56,412 nucleotides of DNA from Sinomonas sp. ASV486 (GCF_030908215.1 NZ_JAVFJK010000013.1:87003-143414), one strand, 5' to 3'; shown: positions 8,318 to 17,313, counted from the stretch's first letter. A program made the numbers and translations. The notes: generated from the sequence alone by a model not told the origin.

Positions 8318-9085
8318 TCAGCGACCGAACTCGGCCCCGAAGGCCGTGAGCGCGGCGTCCGGATCGCCGGACGCGTAGGCCTCCATGCCCACGGTGCCCT
8401 CGTATCCGGCCTCGGCGAGCGCCCGGTGGACCGCCGCGTAGTTGATCTCGCCTGTGCCGGGCTCGCAGCGGCCGGGCACATCCGCGACCTGGACCTCGCC
8501 GATCCACGGCAGGGCCTCGCGCACCAGCTCGATGAGGTTTCCCTCCCCGATCTGCGCGTGGTACAGGTCGAGCATGAGCCTGACGTTCGGGTGGTCCACA
8601 GCTCTCACGAGCGCGAGCGTGTCCTTGGCCCGCGCGAGCGGGATGCCCGGGTGGTCGAGGATCGTGTTGAGGTTCTCGAGGCAGAACGTGAGCCTATGCC
8701 TGGCACCGAGCTCGCCGAGCTGCTCGAGCGCCTTCGCCGCGGTGAGCCACATGGTCCCGTCCGAGCGCCAGTGCGGGCGCGCGGCCTGGCCGTCCACAAG
8801 CTCCGCTGAGTGCACCACGAGGCGTTCGACGCCGAGCTCCAGGGCCGTGGGGATCAGGCCTTCCGCTGTGCTCACCACGAGGTCCGCGGTGTCCGGCTCG
8901 ACGAGCGAGCCCGTCACATAGCCCGTCATCGACGAGAACCGCGCGCCAGTGGCCTTGAGCTCCGCGATGTCCTTGGTGCGGGAGTCCCACATCTCGACGT
9001 CGAACCCGGCCTCGCTGATCCTCCGGACCCGCTCGATAAACGGCAGGTCCGTGTAGACCATCTCCGCGCAGACGGCGAGCCTCAT
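8318..9085 (-). CDS. hydroxypyruvate isomerase-like TIM-barrel protein
   Basis: A 255-residue xylose-isomerase-like (AP endonuclease 2 fold) TIM barrel, closest in length and motifs to hydroxypyruvate isomerase (Hyi): the N-terminus MRLAVCAEMVYTDLPF, the metal-ligand strands CLENLN and LMLDLYHAQIGEGN, and VQVADVPGR. Hyi interconverts hydroxypyruvate and tartronate semialdehyde. Its ATG overlaps the stop of the upstream oxidoreductase by four bases (ATGA, 9082-9085), so the two are translationally coupled and probably act in sequence. An oxidised sugar acid or ketose could therefore be the substrate instead. Control is by the CTAGATCGATCTAG operators upstream of the pair. The specific substrate is inference. 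Confidence 0.75.
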   Translation of the reverse strand: MRLAVCAEMVYTDLPFIERVRRISEAGFDVEMWDSRTKDIAELKATGARFSSMTGYVTGSLVEPDTADLVVSTAEGLIPTALELGVERLVVHSAELVDGQAARPHWRSDGTMWLTAAKALEQLGELGARHRLTFCLENLNTILDHPGIPLARAKDTLALVRAVDHPNVRLMLDLYHAQIGEGNLIELVREALPWIGEVQVADVPGRCEPGTGEINYAAVHRALAEAGYEGTVGMEAYASGDPDAALTAFGAEFGR

Positions 9086-10200
9086 CGCGCCACCGACCCG
9101 GCGCCGTCGTGCGTCCCCTCGGGAGCCGAGCCAGCGACGCCTGCCGCCGCCCCGCTCTGGACTGACTCGATGCAGGCGCGCGCGAGGGCGAGGGCGCGTC
9201 GGGCGTCGGCGAGGCCGGGTGTCACGGGAACGCCGTGCTCGGGCGCCGCGGTGCCGTCTCGGCGGCCGGCGACGTGGGCCGCGAAGTCCGCGAGCTCGTC
9301 GCGGTAGGCATCGGCGAAGAGCTCGATGTTGAGGCGGGGCGTCTCGGCGCCCACGCCATCAGCGGTGTAGCGGCACGCGGCCGTCTCGGTCGCGCGGCCG
9401 GCCTGGACCATGCCGGCGGAGCCGAAGGTCTCGCCGCGCACGTCGTAGCCGTAGAGCGCGGAGAAGTTGGCCTCGGCCACGGCAATGGCGCCGTTGCTGT
9501 AGCGGATCGTCGCCACGGCCGTGTCGATGAAGCCCGCGTCCTTGAACGAGGGCTCGACCAGCGCGTCCGCGAAGACGTGGACGCTGATGGGCTCGGCACC
9601 GGGGTTCATCCAGTTGAGGGCGTCGAAGTCGTGGATGAGCGTCTCGAGGAACATGGTCCACTGGGGGACGCGGGCGGCATGGGGGATGGAGCCGTTGCCG
9701 GGGTCCCGCGTGAGGGAGCGGAGGAGCTGCGGGGTCCCCACAACGCCCGCGGCGAGGTCGCGGCGTGCGGCGAGGAAGTCCGCGGCGTACCGCCGGTTGA
9801 AGCCGATCTGCCAGTGCACACCCGCCTCGGCGACGGCGGCCTCGATCTCGGCGAGCTCCTCGAGCGTGGTGGAGCCGGGCTTCTCGCAGAACACGTGCTT
9901 GCCCGCACGCGCGGCGGCGATCGAGAGCGGGGCGTGGAACCGGATCGGGCCGGCGATGACGACGGCGTCGATCGCGGGATCCGCGAAGAGGTCGGCGGCG
10001 TCCGCGGTGACCTTCTCGACGCCGAGCTCGGCCGCGAGCTTCGTGGCGGGCTCGATGGCTGGGTCAGCGATCGCGGCGAGGGTGGCGCCTGGGATCCTCT
10101 CGGCCAGGCTGCGGGCGTGGAAGGCGCCCATCCAGCCGGCGCCGATGAGGCCCACTCGGACCGGCTCGGGTCGGGCCGAGTCGACGGGGAGGTAGCTCAT
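9082..10200 (-). CDS. Gfo/Idh/MocA family oxidoreductase
   Basis: A 372-residue NAD(P)-dependent sugar or cyclitol dehydrogenase. GLIGAGWMGAFHA is the dinucleotide-binding turn, HVFCEKPGSTT the EKP motif, and LIHDFDALNWM the active-site helix. The last 25 residues (from GAAAGVAGSAPEGTHDG) look like a disordered extension beyond the normal family end, and its DNA includes a copy of the GCACGACGGCG word. It starts at an ATG at 10200 behind GAGAGGA. First gene of a two-gene operon with the Hyi-like gene, and divergent from a LacI regulator with twin operators between. An oxidation plus isomerisation or lyase step on a sugar is the natural reading. Confidence 0.85.
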   Translation of the reverse strand: MSYLPVDSARPEPVRVGLIGAGWMGAFHARSLAERIPGATLAAIADPAIEPATKLAAELGVEKVTADAADLFADPAIDAVVIAGPIRFHAPLSIAAARAGKHVFCEKPGSTTLEELAEIEAAVAEAGVHWQIGFNRRYAADFLAARRDLAAGVVGTPQLLRSLTRDPGNGSIPHAARVPQWTMFLETLIHDFDALNWMNPGAEPISVHVFADALVEPSFKDAGFIDTAVATIRYSNGAIAVAEANFSALYGYDVRGETFGSAGMVQAGRATETAACRYTADGVGAETPRLNIELFADAYRDELADFAAHVAGRRDGTAAPEHGVPVTPGLADARRALALARACIESVQSGAAAGVAGSAPEGTHDGAGSVAR

Positions 10201-10233
10201 TGGGGGGGTCCTCTCGGGAAGTCAGCATGGGAT

Positions 10234-10303
10234 CTAGATCGATCTAGTGAATCAGGTGCTGTCAGTGTGGCACGCCTCGCGCGCCATGTCTAGATCGATC
10301 TAG
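10234..10303. promoter_or_regulatory. twin LacI operators (T-type, CTAGATCGATCTAG)
   Basis: Two identical 14-base perfect palindromes, at 10234-10247 and 10290-10303, are 56 bases apart centre to centre between divergent genes (an oxidoreductase and a LacI regulator). The core AGATCGATCT fits the GA-N-CG-N'-TC skeleton of the other operators here, with T at N. A -10-like TACAGT (10304-10309) directly follows the second copy on the plus strand. The spacing would allow one tetramer to loop, or each promoter to have its own site. Confidence 0.82.
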
Positions 10304-10348
10304 TACAGTGTGCGCAAGAGTTCCACGACAACGCCGAGGAGGAGGACC

Positions 10349-11341
10349 GTGGCCAAGCGCCCCACCATGGCAGACGTCGCCGCCGAGGCTGGCGTCTCGC
10401 GGGCCCTCGTCTCGATCGTGTTCCGCGGCACCCCAGGCGCGAGCGACGCGACCCGCGCGCGCGTTCTCGCGGCTGCCGACAGGCTCGGCTACCGCCTCGA
10501 TACCCGTGCCCGGCTGCTGCGGAGCGCGCGGAGCCGACTGCTCGGCGTGGTCTTCGCGCTCGACGGCGCCTTCCACGCCGAGCTCGTCGAGGCCCTCTAC
10601 CCGGCGGCCTCGGCGGCAGGGTTCGACCTCGCCCTGTCCGCGCGCAGTCCGCGGCGCTCCGAGGACGAGGCGCTGCGGTCCCTCCTGGACCTCGGCGTCG
10701 AGGCCCTCCTCGTGCTCGCGCCGAACACGGCGCCCGATCAGCTCGGGGCCCTCCCGCTCCCGGTCGTCTCGGTCCTCGAGCCCCAGACGCACGACGGCGT
10801 CGCGAGCGTCGCGACGGACGAGGCCGCTGGCGTCGGGCTCGCCGTCGCGCATCTGAGGGGCCTCGGACACCGCCGTCTCGTGCACATCGACGGCGGCTCC
10901 GCCGTGGGCGCCGAGGCGCGCCGTGGCGCGTTCCGGGTCCTCGAGGGCGAGGATGCTGCCGTCGTGCCAGGCGGGCCGAATGACGCTGCCGGCATGGATG
11001 CGGCCCGGACGCTCCTCGCGCTCGTCAGCATCCGCCCGCACGAGGCGCCCACGGCGGCAGTCGTCTTCAACGACGAAGCCGCGCTCGGCGTCGTCCATGT
11101 GCTGCGCGCCGCCGGCCTCCGAGTGCCGGAGGACCTCTCGGTTGTCGGCTACGACGACTCCCGCCTCGCGGCGCTGGTCCACGTGAGCCTGACGAGCGTG
11201 CGACAGGACCCCGATGCGCTCGCCGCCGCGTCCGTCCATGCTGCGGCCGAGGCGCTCGAGGGGCGGATCGAGCACGCGCTCGTGCCCCCCTCGCTCACGG
11301 TGAGGTCGAGCACCGCGCCGCCGCGCGCCGTCGTGCACTGA
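10349..11341 (+). CDS. LacI-family transcriptional regulator
   Basis: A 330-residue repressor. The helix-turn-helix reads TMADVAAEAGVSRALVSIVF, the hinge is GYRLDTRARLL, and the sugar domain ends with the usual TSVRQDPDALA and VRSSTAPPRA. I chose GTG at 10349 because GAGGAGGA stands five bases upstream; an in-frame GTG at 10310 overlaps the promoter and lacks a ribosome-binding site. It is divergent from the oxidoreductase and Hyi-like operon. The recognition-helix residues after VS are Arg-Ala rather than the Lys-Ser of the two other LacI proteins here, matching its more divergent operator. The hinge Pro-Asn/Ser pair seen in the others is Leu-Asp here. Confidence 0.87.
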   Translation: MAKRPTMADVAAEAGVSRALVSIVFRGTPGASDATRARVLAAADRLGYRLDTRARLLRSARSRLLGVVFALDGAFHAELVEALYPAASAAGFDLALSARSPRRSEDEALRSLLDLGVEALLVLAPNTAPDQLGALPLPVVSVLEPQTHDGVASVATDEAAGVGLAVAHLRGLGHRRLVHIDGGSAVGAEARRGAFRVLEGEDAAVVPGGPNDAAGMDAARTLLALVSIRPHEAPTAAVVFNDEAALGVVHVLRAAGLRVPEDLSVVGYDDSRLAALVHVSLTSVRQDPDALAAASVHAAAEALEGRIEHALVPPSLTVRSSTAPPRAVVH

Positions 11342-11362
11342 TCACAGCATGTGCGGGGCGGT

Positions 11363-12295
11363 TCAGGCCTCGACGCTGTCCGAACGCAGGCGCGCCCGCG
11401 TTCGCCGCGCCGTCGACCTGAAGACGGATACGGCCTGTTGCCCGGCAGGGCTAAGGCGTCGGTTGGCGAGCTGGGCCAAGAGGATCCTGCGCATGGGCGA
11501 TACGGCGAGCGGAACCGCCACGATGTCGGCGCGGAGGGCGCTCAGCGCCAGCTGCGGGGCAAGGGCAATCCCGATTCCCGCGGCCACCATGCCCTGCGTC
11601 TCCTGGTAGTCGTTCGCCGCGAAGGCGATGCGGGGCTCGAAGCCGGCGTCGCGGCAGACCCGCCGGAGGACGTCGGCCACCGGGTGCTCGTCACGGACAA
11701 TCCACTCCTGATCGACCAGGGCGTCGATCGGCACTGATCGATGTCCAGCCATGGGGTGGTCCCTCGGGACCAGCAGCATGGTTGGATCGTCCATGAGCCG
11801 CACCAGAGCCAAGTCCTCGTCCTCGATGCGCTGCCATGGGTAATCCCACAGAAGCGTGAGCTCGACGTCCCGTCGCCGCAGCCGTTCCAGGAGTCCGTCG
11901 CGTCGAGCGCTCACCACGGTGACGGCGACCTCCGGGTGGCGCGCTCTGAAGGCCAGCACGACATCCGGCATGAGCGAAGCACCCACCGTGGGGAACGTCC
12001 CCATCCGAAGCTGGCCTCGCCGCAGGCCCGCGAACTCGTCCATCTCGGCGCGGGCCGCTTCGACGGTCCGGTCGATCTCGTCGGCGTACCTCAGGAGCGC
12101 GTGGCCCGCATCGGTGAGCACCACTCCCCTCGGGTGCCGCTCGACGAGCGCGACGCCCACCTCGTGCTCGAGCTTCGCGATCTGCTGCGAGACGGCGGAC
12201 GTCGTGAAGGAGAGCGCCGCTGCCGCTGACGTCAGCGACCCGGAATGTCCCACTTCGCGGAGGACGTGGAGCCTGTGCAGATCGAGGTCGGACAT
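11363..12295 (-). CDS. LysR-family transcriptional regulator
   Basis: A 310-residue regulator: an N-terminal winged helix (LHVLREVGHSGSLTSAAAAL through SAVSQQIAKLEHEVG), a linker helix and a periplasmic-binding-protein-like co-inducer domain (from GQLRMGTFPTVG). Divergent from the PrpF-like/DctA operon, which it probably activates in response to the imported acid. The ATG has no ribosome-binding site. A -10-like TAAACT ends six bases before it, so the message may be leaderless. Length is normal. Confidence 0.86.
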   Translation of the reverse strand: MSDLDLHRLHVLREVGHSGSLTSAAAALSFTTSAVSQQIAKLEHEVGVALVERHPRGVVLTDAGHALLRYADEIDRTVEAARAEMDEFAGLRRGQLRMGTFPTVGASLMPDVVLAFRARHPEVAVTVVSARRDGLLERLRRRDVELTLLWDYPWQRIEDEDLALVRLMDDPTMLLVPRDHPMAGHRSVPIDALVDQEWIVRDEHPVADVLRRVCRDAGFEPRIAFAANDYQETQGMVAAGIGIALAPQLALSALRADIVAVPLAVSPMRRILLAQLANRRLSPAGQQAVSVFRSTARRTRARLRSDSVEA

Positions 12296-12352
12296 GGACC
12301 GAGTTTAGCAAAAGTAGATCCTTCTCGATTTTTCTTCGATTGTGCTGAACCC
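12296..12352. promoter_or_regulatory. leaderless LysR promoter and possible LysR-binding arms
   Basis: On the minus strand TAAACT (12302-12307) is followed by six bases and the LysR ATG, which fits a leaderless transcript. The imperfect inverted pair GTTTAGCA (12303-12310) and TGCTGAAC (about 12344-12351) brackets an AT-richer stretch between the divergent LysR and PrpF-like genes and could be the regulator's binding region. The second part is a weak call. Confidence 0.4.
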
Positions 12353-12418
12353 TCGTGCCTTGGATCGTGGAAGGACAAGGCGCCGTGAGGTGCACCACCC
12401 AAGGTGAAGGAGAAGACA

Positions 12419-13558
12419 GTGCAACTCCGAGGTCACTGGTACCGGGGCGGCACGAGCAAGTGCTGGATCTTCGACGCCGAAGACGTCTCCCGGCATGCCT
12501 CAACGTACGAGGAGATCGGCTCGCTGCTGGCCGACGCCTTCGGGGCCGCTGATGCCCGCCAGCTCGACGGCGTCGGCGGGGGAACCTCGACGACGTCCAA
12601 AGCCGCCGTCGTCTGGGCCACTCCCGGGGGGCCCGCAGACCTCGACTATCTCTTCGCCCAGGTCGGGATCGGGGACTCGAAGGTTGAACTGGGCTCCAAC
12701 TGCGGCAATTGTGCGACGGCGATCGCCCTCTATGCCGTGCAGTCAGGCATCGTCTCCCCCGGCGAGGACACGACGCGCGTGAGCATGCGAAACCTCAATA
12801 CCGGGGCGGTGCTTGGCGGCACGATCGCGACTCCCGGCCGCCGCGTCCCGACATCGGGCCACGCAACGGTGCCTGGAAGCAGCGCACCGGGCGTGCCCGT
12901 GGGCCTCTCGTTCCGGGCCCCGTGGGGGCAGACCACGGGAGCTCTCCTGCCGACGGGCAGTCCCTCGGATGAGATCGCGGCCAACGGATGCGGTGTCACG
13001 GCGACCCTGGTCGACGCGGGAGCGCCTGCGGTCCTCATCCCGGCGGAGGAGATCGGCGTCGACCTCTCCTCGATGAGCGACAACCTCTCCGAGCACCTGT
13101 CCCAGCTCATCGACGCCCGCGCCTCCGCGGGCCTCGCGATGGGCCTGAGGAAGCCCGGGGATCCCCCGCAGAACGCGGTGCCGAAGGTTGGCATCGTGGC
13201 GCCCCCGGGCGACTACACGGCCGCCGACGGAACCCGGATCGCCGCGGACAGCCACGATCTGCGGGTGCGAATGCTCTCGATGCTCGCCCCGCATCCCGCG
13301 ATCGGCCTCACGAGCGCCGTGGCTGTCTCGCTCGCGGCGGCCCTGCCGGGCTCCGTCGTCGCCAAGGCCCTCCCCCCTGCGCACGATGCACACTCCGGAC
13401 CCCTTCTTCTGCGCATCGGAACACCCGCCGGAGTCATCACCACCGAAGTCGTCACCGACGATGCCGGCAACGTCATCGAAGTCGCCCTCCGGCGGGCGGC
13501 CCGCCATCTTGCCGTGGCCGACATCGACCTCGCGCGGCCCGTGCCCCAGACCGCCTAG
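12419..13558 (+). CDS. PrpF-family aconitate/oxalomesaconate isomerase
   Basis: A 379-residue cytosolic isomerase of the PrpF/GalD family, which moves a double bond in methylaconitate, aconitate or oxalomesaconate. The signatures RGGTSKC at the N-terminus and GSNCGNCATAIALYA near residue 90 are both present; the latter carries a catalytic cysteine. I chose GTG at 12419, six bases after AAGGAG, over GTG at 12404, which would place the ribosome-binding site inside the gene. Followed after 57 bases by a C4-dicarboxylate carrier gene and divergent from a LysR gene. No PrpC, PrpD or LigJ partner is nearby, so the substrate is probably an imported tricarboxylate or unsaturated acid handed on to central metabolism. 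Confidence 0.82.
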   Translation: MQLRGHWYRGGTSKCWIFDAEDVSRHASTYEEIGSLLADAFGAADARQLDGVGGGTSTTSKAAVVWATPGGPADLDYLFAQVGIGDSKVELGSNCGNCATAIALYAVQSGIVSPGEDTTRVSMRNLNTGAVLGGTIATPGRRVPTSGHATVPGSSAPGVPVGLSFRAPWGQTTGALLPTGSPSDEIAANGCGVTATLVDAGAPAVLIPAEEIGVDLSSMSDNLSEHLSQLIDARASAGLAMGLRKPGDPPQNAVPKVGIVAPPGDYTAADGTRIAADSHDLRVRMLSMLAPHPAIGLTSAVAVSLAAALPGSVVAKALPPAHDAHSGPLLLRIGTPAGVITTEVVTDDAGNVIEVALRRAARHLAVADIDLARPVPQTA

Positions 13559-13615
13559 ACCCCCCCACCTGCCCCCTGTCACTATGGACAGGGCGCTCAT
13601 CAAGGAAGTTGTTCA

Positions 13616-14926
13616 ATGAAGATCAAATCCATCCTCGGACACCTGTACGTCCAGGTCCTCATCGGCGTCACGCTGGGCGTCCTCGTCGGCGCACTGTGGC
13701 CGGACCTCGGGTCCTCGCTCAAGCCGCTCGGCGACGGGTTCGTCAAGCTCGTGAAGTTCATGATCGCCCCGATCGTCTTCTGCACGATCGTCAGCGGGAT
13801 CACCTCGCTGACCGACACGAAGAAGGTCGGCCCCACCCTGGCCCGATCCCTAGGCCTCTTCTATGCGCTCACCGCGCTGGCCCTGGCCATCGGCCTCGCC
13901 TCGGTCATGCTGTTCCAGCCGGGCGCTGGCATGCACATCAACCCCGCTCACCTCGACGCCTCCGTCGCCTCGAAGTACACGAGCCAGCTGCCCAGCAGCA
14001 ACCCTGTCGACTTCCTCCTCGGCATCATCCCCACAACCTTCGTCGGTGCCTTCGCCGACGGCGAGGTCCTGCCCGTGCTCGTCATCGCCCTGCTGTGCGG
14101 CTTCGCCTTCAGCAAGCTCGGCACCCCGGGCCAGCTCGCCCTCAACGTCGTCAACAGCTTCAACCGGCTGCTGTTCGTGGTCTTCGGCTACCTCATGAAG
14201 GTCGCTCCCATCGGGGCGTTCGGCGCCATGGCCTTCACCGTGGGTAAGTACGGCGCACATTCGATCGGCAACCTCGGGATGCTGATCCTCGCCTTCTACG
14301 CCGCGTGCATCGTCTTCGTCGTCGTGGGCCTGGGCATCCTCGCCAAGATCGCCGGCTTCAGCCTCTGGCGGATCCTGCGGTACTTCCGGGACGAGTTCCT
14401 CATCGTCCTCGCAACGTCCTCGAGCGAGCCTGTGCTCCCGCGACTGCTCTTCAAGCTCGAGCGCATCGGCTGCGACCGCGGCGTCGTCGGACTCGTCGTC
14501 CCGACGGGGTACTCCTTCAACCTCACCGGCACCGCGGTCTACCTCACCCTCGCGTCAATGTTCATCGCCCAGGCCTGCGACATCCAGCTGAGCTGGGACC
14601 AGATCCTCCTCATGCTCGGGATGATGCTCCTGACCTCCAAGGGCGCGGCTGGCGTCAGCGGGAGCGGCTTCGTGGCCCTCGTCGCCACCCTCACCGTCAT
14701 GCCCACCCTGCCGGTGGCAGGCGTCGCGCTCATCGTCGGGATTGACCGCTTCATGAGCGAGGCCCGCGCCCTCACCAGCACGGTGTGCAACATCGTCTCG
14801 TGCGTCGCCGTTGCGAAGTGGCAGGGCGAACTCGACACCGAGACCTTCCGCGCCGAGCTCAAGGCCGGCTTCGTCCCCACTGAGGCCGAGCGCGTCCAAC
14901 TGGCCGAACCCGCACTGGCACACTGA
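13616..14926 (+). CDS. DctA-like C4-dicarboxylate:cation symporter
   Basis: A 436-residue membrane carrier of the dicarboxylate/amino acid:cation symporter family. The hairpin-1 serine motif reads ATSSSEPVLPRL, the unwound membrane segment GYSFNLTGTAVYL (NLTGT in place of the common NMDGT), and hairpin 2 LLTSKGAAGVSGSGF. These elements form the substrate and sodium or proton sites. Length is normal. It forms an operon with the PrpF-like gene, suggesting import of a tri- or dicarboxylate that the isomerase then uses. A 19-base perfect hairpin follows. It shares its fold with the carrier at 19775-21232, which belongs to a separate acid locus. Confidence 0.88.
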   Translation: MKIKSILGHLYVQVLIGVTLGVLVGALWPDLGSSLKPLGDGFVKLVKFMIAPIVFCTIVSGITSLTDTKKVGPTLARSLGLFYALTALALAIGLASVMLFQPGAGMHINPAHLDASVASKYTSQLPSSNPVDFLLGIIPTTFVGAFADGEVLPVLVIALLCGFAFSKLGTPGQLALNVVNSFNRLLFVVFGYLMKVAPIGAFGAMAFTVGKYGAHSIGNLGMLILAFYAACIVFVVVGLGILAKIAGFSLWRILRYFRDEFLIVLATSSSEPVLPRLLFKLERIGCDRGVVGLVVPTGYSFNLTGTAVYLTLASMFIAQACDIQLSWDQILLMLGMMLLTSKGAAGVSGSGFVALVATLTVMPTLPVAGVALIVGIDRFMSEARALTSTVCNIVSCVAVAKWQGELDTETFRAELKAGFVPTEAERVQLAEPALAH

Positions 14927-14970
14927 TCGGTTCTGAGCGGCCCGCCGTCAGGGCCAGCGCGTGACGCAAA

Positions 14971-15023
14971 ATGGTGAGTTGAGCAGGGTATACGGACGCC
15001 CCCGACCCTGCTCAACTCACCAT
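14971..15023. terminator. 19-bp perfect inverted repeat between convergent genes
   Basis: ATGGTGAGTTGAGCAGGGT (14971-14989) is the exact complement of 15005-15023 around a 15-base loop. It lies between the stops of the DctA-like gene and the convergent TIM-barrel gene. The stem is long for an intrinsic terminator and has no T-tract, so a repeat-type element that also terminates is possible. Confidence 0.65.
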
Positions 15024-15044
15024 CCGTGCCGGCGGGGCAGGGAG

Positions 15045-16064
15045 TCAGGCGCGAGCGGGCGCGTCTTCGCCGATCATGCGGGCGGCCTCGAGCAGCACGC
15101 CGGCGGCGACCTCCAGGCCTTCGATGCGGCCGAGGGAGACATCCTCGTGCTCGATGTTGACCATCATCTCCGGATCCACGTCGCGGAGGGCTCGGAGGAA
15201 CTCGGCCCAGTACGCGGCGTCGTGCCCGCGACCGAGGGCAACGAAGTCCCACGCCGAGTCCTTCGGCCACTCGTTCGCCCACTCGTCGCCGCCGAGGTTG
15301 GTGCGGGGCTCGTCCGGGGAGAGGCGGCGGAAGCGGTTGTCGAGGACGCCGTAGAGCTTGGCGTTCTCGGTGTTGACGCGCACGTCCTTCGCCGCCGCGT
15401 GGAACACGAGAGGCCCGAGCTCGCGGACCACGGCCACCGGGTCCATCTGCTGCCAGAAGAGGTGCGAGGCGTCGAGCTCGACTCCGACGTGGGTCGCGCC
15501 GGTGAGCTCGACGAGCTTGTGGACGTCGGCGGTGTTGAACACGATGTTCTGCGGGTGCAGCTCGAGGGCCACCTTGACGCCGTGGTCCGCGGCGAGGCGG
15601 TCGGTCTCGCGCCAGAAGTCCGCCGCGATCCCCCACTGGTAGTCCAGGACGTCGAGCGCGGCCGAGTTCCATGCGTTGACGATCCAGTTCGTCACTGTCG
15701 CGCCGGGCTCGCCGCCGGGGAGGCCGGACATGGTCACGACTCGGTTCTGGCCCAGGCGCTCCGCGAGGCGGATCGAGCGGCGGATGTCCTCGGCGTGCTT
15801 CTGGCCGATCTCGGCCTTCGGGTGGAGCGGGTTGCCGTTACAGTTCAGGCCCGCGATGGCTACGCCGGTGCCCTCGAAGATGCCCAGGTAGTCATCGCGG
15901 GCCGCGTCGCTGACGAGGATGTCGTCGAACGTGGGGACATGGACGGCGGGCAGGAAGCCGCCGGTGTTGATCTCGATGCCGGTGAGGCCGAGATCGGCGA
16001 TGACCTTGAGCGCCTCGGGAAGGGAGCGGTCGTGCAGGATGGCGTTGTAGATGCCGAGCTTCAT
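15045..16064 (-). CDS. sugar phosphate isomerase/epimerase-like TIM barrel
   Basis: A 339-residue xylose-isomerase-like TIM-barrel protein. Motifs: LNCNGNPLHP, TMSGLPG, VALELHPQNIVFN, VELDASHLFWQ and FHAAAKDVRVN. Glu, Asp, His and Glu residues in these strands are placed to bind a divalent metal. The ATG at 16064 is preceded by AGAGGAA; the open frame extends upstream but without homology. It lies 25 bases downstream of an oxidoreductase gene on the same strand, so the pair forms an operon under the TTTGGAGCGCTCCAAA operator. It is clearly paralogous to the protein at 23437-24402, sharing NGNxLHP, SGLPG, DxSHLxW and the AKD motif. Specific reaction unknown: isomerase, epimerase or lyase on an oxidised sugar. 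Confidence 0.8.
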   Translation of the reverse strand: MKLGIYNAILHDRSLPEALKVIADLGLTGIEINTGGFLPAVHVPTFDDILVSDAARDDYLGIFEGTGVAIAGLNCNGNPLHPKAEIGQKHAEDIRRSIRLAERLGQNRVVTMSGLPGGEPGATVTNWIVNAWNSAALDVLDYQWGIAADFWRETDRLAADHGVKVALELHPQNIVFNTADVHKLVELTGATHVGVELDASHLFWQQMDPVAVVRELGPLVFHAAAKDVRVNTENAKLYGVLDNRFRRLSPDEPRTNLGGDEWANEWPKDSAWDFVALGRGHDAAYWAEFLRALRDVDPEMMVNIEHEDVSLGRIEGLEVAAGVLLEAARMIGEDAPARA

Positions 16065-16089
16065 GGTGTGTTCCTCTTGGTCTGGGGGT

Positions 16090-17313
16090 TCAGCGCACGA
16101 CGGCGGCAGTGGGCTTCTGCGCCGATGGCACCTCGACGCGGCGGCCGGAATCGGCGGCGGACTGGGCGACTGCGCCGAGGATCTCCATGTTCCGCACGCC
16201 CTCGTCGAACGTCGCGTTGCGTGGGAGGGAGTCGGCCTCGGACAGCCCTGCGACCTCCTCGAGGAAGGCGCGGGCCTGGTAGCCGAAGGCGTCATTCTGG
16301 CCGAAGCCGACGCTCGGCGCGTCCATCGCGAGGCCACCGGCGATGTACGGGTGGTCGGGGCCGAGGATCACCTGGCGGTAGCCGTTCTGGGCGTAGGGGC
16401 CCTCGTTGAGGAACAGACCGATCTCGGCGGGGCGGCGCTGGTCGAAGAGCGCGGCGCCGTTCTCGCAGAAAACCTCGAACATGAGCGAGTTCGCGTGGCC
16501 GGAGGCCACGCGGGAGACCGAGAGCGAGCCGATGCACGAGGCGAACTCGGCGGAGAAGGAGGCAACGTCGTCGTTCTCCACCGGCTCGAGCTGGTCCGAC
16601 ACGGCCGCGTGGTCGTGGCCCATGACGGCGCCGAGCGGGAGCGGGCGCTCCGTGATCGCGGTGGAGAGCTGGCCGCCGGAGACGGACTGGATGTCTCCGC
16701 ACAGGAACTCGCCCACATAGGCGAGGTGGCTGCCCACGTCGGCGAGCGCGCCCGAGCCCGGGCCGCCCTTGTAGCGCCAGCTCATGGGGGCCTGCGGGCT
16801 GCAGCCGTAGTCGGTCCAGTAGCGGCCCGAGAAGTGGAGCGGGCGGCCGAGGGTGCCGTCCTGGATGAGCTTGCGGATCGCGGCGATGCCGGGCGTGCGG
16901 CGGTAGGTGAAGCCGATGCGGCCCAGGACGCCGCGCTCCTCCGCGGCCCTCGCGGCGTCGGCCATCGCGCGGGCATCGGCGAGCGTGTCGGAGAGGGGCT
17001 TCTCGCACAGGACATGCTTGCCGGCGGCGAGGAGGCCCTCGACCACCTCGCGGTGGAGCGAGTTGGCGATGACGACGCTCACGACGTCGATGTCGTCCGC
17101 CTCGGCGATGGCCTGCCACGAGGAGTCGTGGCGCGCGTAGCCGAAGCGGGTTGCGGCGGCCTGCCCGAATTCCGCGTTGACGTCGCCGATCGAGACGAGG
17201 CGGATCTCGGGCAGCGTGGGCTTGTACAGGGTGCTCGCGGTGCGGTAGGCGGCGGCATGGGCCTTGCCGGCCATGCCTGCGCCGATGACGGCGACGCCGA
17301 GGGGCTTGCTCAT
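16090..17313 (-). CDS. Gfo/Idh/MocA family oxidoreductase
   Basis: A 407-residue NAD(P)-dependent dehydrogenase, among the longer members of the family. AVIGAGMAGKAHAAAYR binds the nucleotide, HVLCEKPLSDT carries the EKP lysine, and GGPGSGALADVGSHLAYVGE holds the Asp/His active-site helix. Tyr/Trp-rich FSGRYWTDYGCSPQ is typical of members acting on glycosides or cyclitols. The ATG at 17313 follows AAGGAGAG. First gene of a two-gene operon with the TIM-barrel protein. The promoter has TTGACA and is covered downstream by a 16-base palindrome; the divergent LacI at 17487 is the probable regulator. Confidence 0.86.
   Translation of the reverse strand: MSKPLGVAVIGAGMAGKAHAAAYRTASTLYKPTLPEIRLVSIGDVNAEFGQAAATRFGYARHDSSWQAIAEADDIDVVSVVIANSLHREVVEGLLAAGKHVLCEKPLSDTLADARAMADAARAAEERGVLGRIGFTYRRTPGIAAIRKLIQDGTLGRPLHFSGRYWTDYGCSPQAPMSWRYKGGPGSGALADVGSHLAYVGEFLCGDIQSVSGGQLSTAITERPLPLGAVMGHDHAAVSDQLEPVENDDVASFSAEFASCIGSLSVSRVASGHANSLMFEVFCENGAALFDQRRPAEIGLFLNEGPYAQNGYRQVILGPDHPYIAGGLAMDAPSVGFGQNDAFGYQARAFLEEVAGLSEADSLPRNATFDEGVRNMEILGAVAQSAADSGRRVEVPSAQKPTAAVVR

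Noticed and set aside
7699-8481. Longer start for the repair protein
   Set aside because: The extra 68 residues are Arg/Ser/Pro-rich noise opposite the Hyi-like gene end; MALHITGD at 8277 matches the family.
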